Source: Melaminivora jejuensis
Lineage (GTDB): Bacteria; Pseudomonadota; Gammaproteobacteria; Burkholderiales; Burkholderiaceae_C
Reading direction: 5' to 3'
DNA: 64,000 nucleotides
NCBI RefSeq assembly: GCF_017811175.1
Contig: NZ_JACWIJ010000002.1
Span: forward strand, 1,860,001 to 1,924,000
Shown: piece after piece, positions 49,844 to 56,577 of the stretch
Layout: each line of letters begins with the position of its first letter
Position numbering within the stretch: the first letter of the stretch is position 1
Position numbers and translations under genes: made by a program
The notes under the pieces: generated by a model
Told to the model about the DNA's origin: nothing
What the model saw: only the letters and a program-made list of their open reading frames with translations
Databases searched by the model: none

Positions 49844-49911
49844 GGGTCTTGTCTCCTTTTTTGGTGGTTGGACTCTGTCTTGGCGAGCGCCTTCAGGCGC
49901 CTCTTGCTCTT

Positions 49912-50074
49912 AGAGCGTGTTTACGATCTCCGCGCGCAGGGGCGCGGGTGCGGATCGGGATGGGCTGCCAGGCGCAAACCGCAGCGATAGCCCGTGCTAT
50001 CGCGAGGATTTGCAACGCCGCAGAACGCCCGAGGCCGCGCTCGCGCACCCGCGCAGGGATCGTAAACACGCTCT
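49912..50074. repeat. MITE-like or REP-like 163-bp hairpin element
   Basis: A perfect 17-bp terminal inverted repeat AGAGCGTGTTTACGATC (49912-49928 and 50058-50074) encloses further complementary segments (GCGGGTGCG/CGCACCCGC) and a central GCGATAGCCCGTGCTATCGC palindrome. No coding potential is evident. It fills most of the 250-base gap between two ligase genes. Confidence 0.75.
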
Positions 50075-50094
50075 TACTGCCGGGCTGGCGTGCG

Positions 50095-51052
50095 CTAGCG
50101 CTGCACGGCAGCGCCGTCCGCCGTCCAGCGCTGGCGCAACTCGCGCTTGAGCACCTTGCCGGTGGCGGTGCGCGGCAGCACGTCGATGAACTGCACCACG
50201 CGCGGGCACTTGAAGTGCGCCAGGCACTCGCGGCACCAGGCGCTCGCGGCACCAGGCGATCAGCCCGGCCTCGTCGATCTGCGCGCCAGCCTTGGGGACG
50301 ACCACTGCCGTGACGGCCTCGCCCCAGCGCGCGTCGGGCGAGCCGATGACGGCCACCTCGGCGATGCCCGGATGGCGGTACAGCACCTGCTCGACCTCGG
50401 CGGGATAGACGTTCTCGCCGCCGCTGATGACCATGTCCTTCTTGCGATCGACGATGTAGTAGTAGCCCGCCTCATCCTGGCGCGCCAGGTCGCCCGAATA
50501 GAACCAGCCGCCGCGCAGCGCCTCGGCCGTGGCCTCGGGCTTTTGCCAGTAGCCGATGAAGACGTTGGGGCCGCGGATCAGCAACTCGCCGGTCTCGCCC
50601 GGCGGCACATCCTGGCCGGCCTCGTCGGCGATGCGGTACTCGACGTGCGCGATCGGCTTGCCGATGGAGCCGGCACGCTCAAGCACATCGGCGACATCCA
50701 GTACCGATGCGATCGGCGCCGTCTCGGTCAGGCCGAAGCCCTCGGTGAAGACCAGGCCGGCGCTGCGCAGTGCCTCGATCAGCACCACCGGGCACGGCGC
50801 GCCACCCGAGACGGTGTAGCGCAGCGAGGCCAGATCGCGCCCCTGCAGCCCGGCAGCATGGATGGCCGCCCACATGGCCGGCACACAGAACGCCAGCGTG
50901 GCGACGGCGGCAGCGACGTTGTCTTGCTTGCGGCTGGCCACGCTGACGCGCGCGCCGGCAGCGGCAAAGGCCTGGGCAATCCCGAGGTTGATGCCAGTGG
51001 TGCCGCCGAAGATCACGACGTGGCGATCAGTGAAATCGAAGTGGACGTTCAT
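50095..51052 (-). pseudogene. Chimera of an SDR N-terminus with the C-terminal half of an acyl-CoA ligase, plus a frameshifting duplication
   Basis: The first 52 residues are the start of a short-chain dehydrogenase (DRHVVIFGGTTGINLGIA is the NAD(P)-binding glycine motif). At about base 50896 the sequence passes without a stop into the middle of an adenylate-forming ligase (AFCVPAMWAAIHAAGLQG, then SGGAPCPVVLIEALRS, FGLTETAPIAS, FYSGDLARQDE, DRKKDMVISGGENVYP). The ligase P-loop and the rest of the SDR are absent, so a deletion fused two genes. Near the end a 16-bp tandem duplication (50227-50258) shifts the frame; removing one unit restores CLAHFKCPRVVQFIDVLPRT and the catalytic-lysine motif ATGKVLKREL up to the TAG at 50095. 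The product cannot be a working ligase. Confidence 0.88.
50227..50258. repeat. 16-bp tandem duplication inside the ligase pseudogene
   Basis: CTCGCGGCACCAGGCG occurs twice in direct succession (50227-50242 and 50243-50258). The unit length is not a multiple of three, so the duplication shifts the frame. Confidence 0.95.
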
Positions 51053-52665
51053 CGCACCGCCTCCCCCTGCCCGCCTTCATTCGCGACCTGCTGGCGCAGC
51101 GCTGCCTTGTGGATCTTGCCGGCCGGCGTCATCGGCAGCGCCTCGCTGAAGACGATCTGGCGCGGCACCTTGTAGTCGGCCAGGCGCTCGCGGCAATGCT
51201 CCTGCAGGGCCTGGGCATCCAGCGCGCTGCCTGGTCGGCGCACCACGTGAAAGCGCCCGACTTCGCCCAGCACTGGGTCGGGCACGCCGATGCCCGCCGC
51301 CATGACCACTTCGGGGTGCGAGGCCAGGACGGCCTCGATTTCCGCCGGATAGACGTTGTAGCCGCCCTGGATGAACATGTCCTTCTTGCGTCCCATCAGG
51401 TAGATGAGGCCGTCCGCGCCCAGGTAGCCCATGTCGCCGGTGCTCAGCCAGCCGAGGTCGTCGAAGGCCGCGCCCTCGCCGTGGCTGCCGACGTATGCCG
51501 GGATCACGCCGGCCCCATGCACGCAAATCTCCCCTACTTCGCCCGCAGCGAGTGTGGCGCCCTGCGCATCGGCGATGCGTACCCGGGCGCCCGCCAGCGG
51601 CGCGCCGATGGAGCCAACCAGCGCCTCGGCGCCGGCATCCCACGGCGTCATGATGATGGCGCCCGAAGTCTCGGACAGGCCATAGAGGTTCATGAAAGCC
51701 ACGCCCGGGAAGGCCTCTTGCAGCCGGTGCAGCAGCGGCGCATCGACCGTGGAGCCCCCCACCACGATCAGGCGCAGGCGGCTGAAGTCGGCCTCCGCCA
51801 GGCGCGGGCTCATCAGCAGCAGCGTCAGCATGGTCGGCACGCCCACCAGCAGCGTAGGCGGGTGCAGGTGCGCCATCTCCAGCACCGTGTCGGGATGAAA
51901 GGCGGGTACCAGCTCGCACGTGCCGCCGCCCAGCAGCATGGCCAGGATGCCGCAGGTGATGCCACCCACGTGGTTGAACGGCATGGCCAGCTGCAGCAGG
52001 TCGTCCGCTGCCATCCGGGTGTGCGTGCATTGCGCCCAGGCCGAGGCCAGCTGCGAGCGGTGCGTCAGCCCCGCCGCCTTGGGCCGGCCCGTAGTGCCTG
52101 AGGTGTAGATGACCATCAGCAGGTCGTCGGGCGAGGCCGTCCCCACCGGCACCGGGGCGGCGCCCGGCTGCAGCAGGCTGCGGAAGTCGGCCCCGTCGGG
52201 CAGCACCGCCGTATCGGCGAGAAACCAGGCGTGCTCCAGCTGCGGATACTGCCCGCGCCGGCGCGCGAAGAAGTCCACGTAGTCGAAGCCCGCGTACTGC
52301 GCTGGCGCCAACACCGCCTTGACGCGACCGTCCGCGAGCATGAAGTCCAGCTCCGTCTCGCGGTAGCGCACGTTCAGGCCAACCACGGCGGCGCCAATCT
52401 GCGCGGCCGCGAAATACGTCAGCAGCCACTCGATTTGGTTGGGCAGGATGATGCCGATGCGGTCGCCCCGGCCCAGGCCGCGCTGGCGCAGCTGCGCCGC
52501 CAGGTGCGCCGAGGCCTCGGCCACCTGGCGCCACGACCATTCGCGCCCGCCGTCGATATAGGCGGTGCCCGGGCGTGTAGCTGCGGCGTGCGCAAGCGCA
52601 TCGGCCACCGTCCCGGCCCAGGCCGGGGGCTGGCCTGACTGCGCAGGGGGTTCTGTGTACGTCAT
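51049..52665 (-). CDS. AMP-dependent acyl-CoA ligase
   Basis: A 538-residue adenylate-forming enzyme with a full motif set: IYTSGTTGRPKAAGLTHRS (P-loop), LYGLSETSGAI (A5), WLSTGDMGYLG (A7), GRKKDMFIQGGYNVYP (A8) and LPMTPAGKIHKAALR with the catalytic lysine. It overlaps the start of the chimera downstream by four bases and follows the BKACE gene by 11 bases. The acid activated is unknown. Confidence 0.9.
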   Translation of the reverse strand: MTYTEPPAQSGQPPAWAGTVADALAHAAATRPGTAYIDGGREWSWRQVAEASAHLAAQLRQRGLGRGDRIGIILPNQIEWLLTYFAAAQIGAAVVGLNVRYRETELDFMLADGRVKAVLAPAQYAGFDYVDFFARRRGQYPQLEHAWFLADTAVLPDGADFRSLLQPGAAPVPVGTASPDDLLMVIYTSGTTGRPKAAGLTHRSQLASAWAQCTHTRMAADDLLQLAMPFNHVGGITCGILAMLLGGGTCELVPAFHPDTVLEMAHLHPPTLLVGVPTMLTLLLMSPRLAEADFSRLRLIVVGGSTVDAPLLHRLQEAFPGVAFMNLYGLSETSGAIIMTPWDAGAEALVGSIGAPLAGARVRIADAQGATLAAGEVGEICVHGAGVIPAYVGSHGEGAAFDDLGWLSTGDMGYLGADGLIYLMGRKKDMFIQGGYNVYPAEIEAVLASHPEVVMAAGIGVPDPVLGEVGRFHVVRRPGSALDAQALQEHCRERLADYKVPRQIVFSEALPMTPAGKIHKAALRQQVANEGGQGEAVR

Positions 52666-52676
52666 CGCCTCGCTCC

Positions 52677-53561
52677 TCAGGCCGCCAGCCCCAGGATGGC
52701 GCGCGCCTCATCGGTGCTGGCCACCTCGCGCCCGGCGCGGCGCGCGCACTGCACGAGCTGCTCAATCATGGGGCCGTTGGACGTGGCCTTGCTGCCATCC
52801 GGCAGGTAGAAGCTGTCCTCCAGCCCGGTGCGCAGATGCCCGCCCAACTCGGCCACGCGCTGGTGGACAGGCCAGATCTCGCTGCGGCCAATCACCGTGG
52901 CCTGCCAGGGCGCGCCCTCGATCTTGAGCTTGAGCAGGATCGGCAGCAGATCCGGGTCGGCCGGCATACCGGACTCGACACCCATGACGAAGTTGTATTC
53001 CGGCAGGCCGCGCGTGTACATGCCGGTCTGCACATACATCTGCACGCAGCGCACGATGCCCACATCGAAGCATTCGAACTCGGGCAGGGTGCCGGTTTCC
53101 TCCATCACGTCCAGGAAGTCCTGCACCTTGGCCGGCTGGTTGTCGAACAGCATGGGCGGCCAGGCCCAGGTGCCATTGGCGCGCACTTTCAGGTAGTTCA
53201 GCGAGCCGGCATTGCACGCCGCCATTTCGGGCCGGGTGGCGCGTAGGCAATCCAGCGGCCCCTGGTAGTGCGGCCCGACCACACCGGTGGTCTGGTTGAT
53301 GATGATGCCGGGGCAGGCCTCGCGCATGGCTTGCACGCAAGCCTGGGCGACCTGCGGATCCCAGCTGGGCAGGTGGCCGCGGCCCGGCTCCTGGCTGCGA
53401 AAGTGGACGTGGATCACGCTGGCGCCGGCGTCGTAGGCGCGGCGCGCTTCCTGGGCCAATTGCTCGGGGGTGACGGGCACGTGGTGCTGCGCCGGGTCGG
53501 TCAGCACGCCGGTGATGGCACAGGTGACGACGGCTTTGTTGTGGGGATTGGCTGCGCTCAT
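52677..53561 (-). CDS. BKACE-family beta-keto acid cleavage enzyme (DUF849)
   Basis: A 294-residue TIM-barrel metalloenzyme of the family whose founding member cleaves 3-keto-5-aminohexanoate; members condense a beta-keto acid with acetyl-CoA to give acetoacetate and a new acyl-CoA. The zinc-binding HVH motif is His51-Val-His53 in ASVIHVHFR; the conserved N-terminal AVVTCAITG strand, INQTTG and a C-terminal GLEDSFYLPDG segment fit the family. ATG at 53561. Its neighbours (acyl-CoA dehydrogenase, SDR, CoA ligases) suggest it handles a beta-keto intermediate whose acyl-CoA product is then oxidised. The substrate is unknown. Confidence 0.88.
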   Translation of the reverse strand: MSAANPHNKAVVTCAITGVLTDPAQHHVPVTPEQLAQEARRAYDAGASVIHVHFRSQEPGRGHLPSWDPQVAQACVQAMREACPGIIINQTTGVVGPHYQGPLDCLRATRPEMAACNAGSLNYLKVRANGTWAWPPMLFDNQPAKVQDFLDVMEETGTLPEFECFDVGIVRCVQMYVQTGMYTRGLPEYNFVMGVESGMPADPDLLPILLKLKIEGAPWQATVIGRSEIWPVHQRVAELGGHLRTGLEDSFYLPDGSKATSNGPMIEQLVQCARRAGREVASTDEARAILGLAA

Positions 53562-53590
53562 GGCAAGTGGCTCTTTCTGTTGGAGGTTGG

Positions 53591-54769
53591 TCACAGGCCG
53601 AGCTGCCGCACGGCCAAATCTTTCATGATTTCTTCCGCGCCGCCGCCGATCATCATCACTTTGACTTCGCGGTAGATGCGCTCGCTCACGGTGCCACGCA
53701 TGAAGCCCATGCCGCCCAGAATCTGTACGGCCTGGTCGGCGCAGAACTGCATGGTCTGCGTGGCGTGGTTCTTCAGCAGGCAGATCTGCGCCACCCAATC
53801 CGGCCCGGTATCGCCGGCATCGGCGCGGGCGGCGATGGCGTCCACCCAGGCGGCGGTGGATTGGATGCGCATCTGCATGTCGGCCAGCTTGTGGCGGATG
53901 ACCTGGTGCTCGACCAGCGCTGCACCAAACGCCCGGCGCTGGCGCGCCCAGGCCAGCGCCTCGTCGAAGCAGGCCTCGGCAAAGCCCAGGGCCGAGGCCG
54001 CCAGGCCGAAGCGCTCGCCGTTGAAATTGCCCATGATGATGCGAAAGCCCTGGCCTTCCTCACCCAGCAGATAGCGCGCCGGCACGCGCACGTTGTCAAA
54101 GCGCAGGTGCGCCGTATCCGAGCACAGCCAGCCCATCTTGGCCAGCGGGCTGCGCGACAGGCCGGCGCTGCTCGCCGGGATCAAAAGCATGGAGATACCG
54201 CCCGCGCCCTTGCTGCCCGGCTCGCCCGTGCGCACGGCAGCCGTGATCCAGTCGGCGCGCATACCGGAGGTGATGAAGACTTTTTCGCCGTTGACGATGT
54301 AATCATCGCCATCGCGCCGGGCGGTGGTCGCCAGGCGCGCCACGTCGGAGCCGCCGCCGGGTTCGGTGATGGCCAGCGCGGCGATCTGCTCGCCGGCCAG
54401 CACCGGCGGGATGACCTCGGCGCGCACGGCGGCGCTGGCGAAGTTGACCACCGGCGGCAGGCCGATGTTGTGCGAGAACAGGCTGGCCAGCACGCCGCCG
54501 CTGGCGCCGTGGCGGCTGAGCGCGCGCCACAGCGGCACGCGCATGGCGTAGCTCACCGGCGTGCCGCCGTACTCCTCGGGATAGCCCAGGCCCAGCAGGC
54601 CCAGCTCGGCGGCGCGGCGGTACAGCTCGCGCGGGAATTCGCCGGCGGCGTCCCAGGCGTCAGCGTGCGGCGCGATCTCGCTTCTGGCGAAGCGGGTGAT
54701 GGTGTCGGTCAGGGCTTCGCGCTCGGCGCGCTCGCTGCCCAGCTGCTCGGCGCTGGCGGGGGCGTTCAT
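53591..54769 (-). CDS. Acyl-CoA dehydrogenase
   Basis: A 392-residue FAD enzyme. Typical blocks are LAITEPGGGSDVARLATTA, VNGEKVFITSGMRADWITAAV, DTAHLRFDNVRVPARYLLGE and ILGGMGFMRGTVSERIYREVK followed by MMIGGGAEEIMKDLA at the C-terminus. A Gly-rich GGGAEEI ending replaces the usual GGTNEI. It belongs to the tetR-led operon, between the SDR and BKACE genes. Confidence 0.92.
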   Translation of the reverse strand: MNAPASAEQLGSERAEREALTDTITRFARSEIAPHADAWDAAGEFPRELYRRAAELGLLGLGYPEEYGGTPVSYAMRVPLWRALSRHGASGGVLASLFSHNIGLPPVVNFASAAVRAEVIPPVLAGEQIAALAITEPGGGSDVARLATTARRDGDDYIVNGEKVFITSGMRADWITAAVRTGEPGSKGAGGISMLLIPASSAGLSRSPLAKMGWLCSDTAHLRFDNVRVPARYLLGEEGQGFRIIMGNFNGERFGLAASALGFAEACFDEALAWARQRRAFGAALVEHQVIRHKLADMQMRIQSTAAWVDAIAARADAGDTGPDWVAQICLLKNHATQTMQFCADQAVQILGGMGFMRGTVSERIYREVKVMMIGGGAEEIMKDLAVRQLGL

Positions 54770-54813
54770 GCCTGTCTCCTGTCTTCTGTTCTTGCGGGGG
54801 GCTGCGCCGGTCT

Positions 54814-55764
54814 TCAGTGGCCGGCTGCAGCGGCTTCGGCCTTGGCGAATACGCGCGGCGTCTGCGCCCGGTGAAAGCCCTCGAAGGGCTGCACGGCAGC
54901 GCGCTGGCGCGCCTGCTCGTCTGGCAGCTGCATACCCCAGCCGGCGCGCCCCTGGGGCCGGGCGCCGTCCACGCGCAGCGTGGTGCCGCTGATGAAGCTG
55001 GCCGCCGGGCTGAGCAGGAAGGCGATGGCCGCCGACACCTCGGCCTCCGTGCCCATGCGCCCGGCGGGCACAGTGCGCGGGATGGCGCGCAGCATCTGCG
55101 CCGCCTCGGGCGGGTAGTTGTCCATGCCGCTGGAGGCGATGTAGCCCGGCGCCACGGCGTTGACGCGCACGCCGGCGCGCGCCCACTCGACGGCTGCCGT
55201 CTCGGTGAAGCTGACCATGCCGGCGCGCGCTGCGCCGCTGTGGCCCATGCCGGGCATGGAGCCCCACATGTCGGCGACGATGTTGACGATGGCGCCGCCG
55301 TGCTCGCCCATCCACTGCCTGAAGCACTCGCGCGCCAGCAAAAAGCCGCCCGTCAGGTTGGTGTTGACCACCGCCTCCCAGCCCCTGGCCGAAATGCTCT
55401 CCAGCGGCGACATGAACTGCCCGCCAGCGTTGTTGACCAGGCCGTCGATGCGGCCATGCGCGGCCAGCACCTGCTGCACCAGTTGCACGACACCGTCCTC
55501 GCTGCGGATGTCGCAGGAGTGCGCTGAGGCGTGGCCGCCGTCGGCCTCGATCTCCTGCTGGACGGCGGCCAGCTTGTCGGCCTTGCGCCCGACCAGCACC
55601 ACCTGTGCGCCCAGGTGCGCCAGTTCGTGCGCGCTGCAGCGGCCAATGCCCGAGCCGCCGCCCGTGACGATGATGACCTGGCCGGCCAGCAGACCGGGCG
55701 CAAAGACCGACCGGTAGCCGCCGCCGGGCTGGGCGGAGGGCGGGGTGGAGGAAGAAAGCGTCAC
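54814..55764 (-). CDS. Short-chain dehydrogenase-like protein lacking the YxxxK pair
   Basis: A 316-residue SDR-fold protein related to peroxisomal 2-enoyl-CoA reductase-type SDRs. The cofactor motif TGGGSGIG is at residues 34-41 and NNAGG at 111-115. In the active-site segment HSGAARAGMVSFTETAAVEW the expected Tyr and Lys are Val184 and Glu188 by alignment to HSGAARAG(V/M)YNLTK-type enzymes, so classical carbonyl reduction is doubtful. It may act on enoyl-CoAs by another mechanism or be regulatory. Second gene of the tetR operon, 15 bases after tetR. Confidence 0.85.
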   Translation of the reverse strand: MTLSSSTPPSAQPGGGYRSVFAPGLLAGQVIIVTGGGSGIGRCSAHELAHLGAQVVLVGRKADKLAAVQQEIEADGGHASAHSCDIRSEDGVVQLVQQVLAAHGRIDGLVNNAGGQFMSPLESISARGWEAVVNTNLTGGFLLARECFRQWMGEHGGAIVNIVADMWGSMPGMGHSGAARAGMVSFTETAAVEWARAGVRVNAVAPGYIASSGMDNYPPEAAQMLRAIPRTVPAGRMGTEAEVSAAIAFLLSPAASFISGTTLRVDGARPQGRAGWGMQLPDEQARQRAAVQPFEGFHRAQTPRVFAKAEAAAAGH

Positions 55765-55779
55765 ATCAGTCCTTTCGGG

Positions 55780-56520
55780 TCAATCTTTCTGGATGAACAA
55801 GGCCAGCGCCTGCTCGGACAGGGCGTCGAGCGAGAGGCCTTTTTTCGGGGAAAACCAGCTCACCGCCCAGTTCAGCGCGCCGAAGATGAACAGGCGCGCC
55901 ACCGCCGGTTCGGCCTGCAGCGCGCCCTCGCGCGCCAGCGCCTGCAGCGCTGGCATCCAGGCCGCCTCATAGGCATCCTTGATGCGCGCCACGTCCTTCC
56001 TCTGCGCAGCGGTGAGCGAGCGCCATTCGTACAGCATCACCGGGATGAAGCCGCTCCTGGGGCCCAGCAGGATCTCGAAGTGGTGGCGGATCAGCACGCG
56101 CAGCTGCGCGCGTGCGCCGGCATCCGGGCTCAGCGCGTCCAGCGTCTCCTGCTGGCTTTGCAGCGCCATGGCCATGCCCTCGGCCATGACGGCGTGCAGC
56201 AGGGCGCTCTTGCTCTTGAAGTGGTAGTAGGGCGAGCCGCTGTGCATACCGGTGGCGGCAGCGATGTCGCGCGTGCTGGTGGCCGCGTAGCCCTGGGTGA
56301 GGAACAGCCGGGCCGCCTTGTCCATGAGCGCGCGGCGGCGGTTGCCGTCATCAAGGGCGTCGGCACTCTTGCGCGGGCGCCCGCGCGGACGCTTGGGCAG
56401 TACATCCGCAGCGGCTGCGGCTGGCGATTGCGGCAGCCCCGGCATGGGGAGCGGTGAAGGTTCAGCAGCCGCAGATGCGGTGGCCGGAGCGTGCTTTTTC
56501 ACGGGCATGGACGGCACCAT
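55780..56520 (-). CDS. TetR-family transcriptional regulator
   Basis: A 246-residue repressor-type regulator. After an Ala/Pro-rich leader and the basic KRPRGRPRKS segment, the HTH domain runs from about residue 60 (ALMDKAARLFLTQGYAATST, then the recognition helix region RDIAAATGMHSGSPYYHFKSK). The C-terminal ligand domain has no assignable specificity. It heads an operon with SDR, dehydrogenase, BKACE and ligase genes. The ATG at 56520 (or 56508) lies directly downstream of a 16-bp inverted repeat, consistent with autoregulation. An acyl-CoA effector is plausible. Confidence 0.9.
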   Translation of the reverse strand: MVPSMPVKKHAPATASAAAEPSPLPMPGLPQSPAAAAADVLPKRPRGRPRKSADALDDGNRRRALMDKAARLFLTQGYAATSTRDIAAATGMHSGSPYYHFKSKSALLHAVMAEGMAMALQSQQETLDALSPDAGARAQLRVLIRHHFEILLGPRSGFIPVMLYEWRSLTAAQRKDVARIKDAYEAAWMPALQALAREGALQAEPAVARLFIFGALNWAVSWFSPKKGLSLDALSEQALALFIQKD

Positions 56521-56530
56521 AGCAAGGACA

Positions 56531-56566
56531 TTTATTTTTAGCAAGCAAATGCTTTCTAAAAATAAA
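56531..56566. promoter_or_regulatory. Operator palindrome upstream of tetR
   Basis: TTTATTTTTAGCAAGC, AAAT, GCTTTCTAAAAATAAA: a 16-bp inverted repeat with one mismatch, ending 11 bases before the tetR ATG. Related sites lie upstream of the dehydrogenase operon (42156) and the second livH (35259). Confidence 0.65.
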
Positions 56567-56577
56567 CCTGCCCGGCC

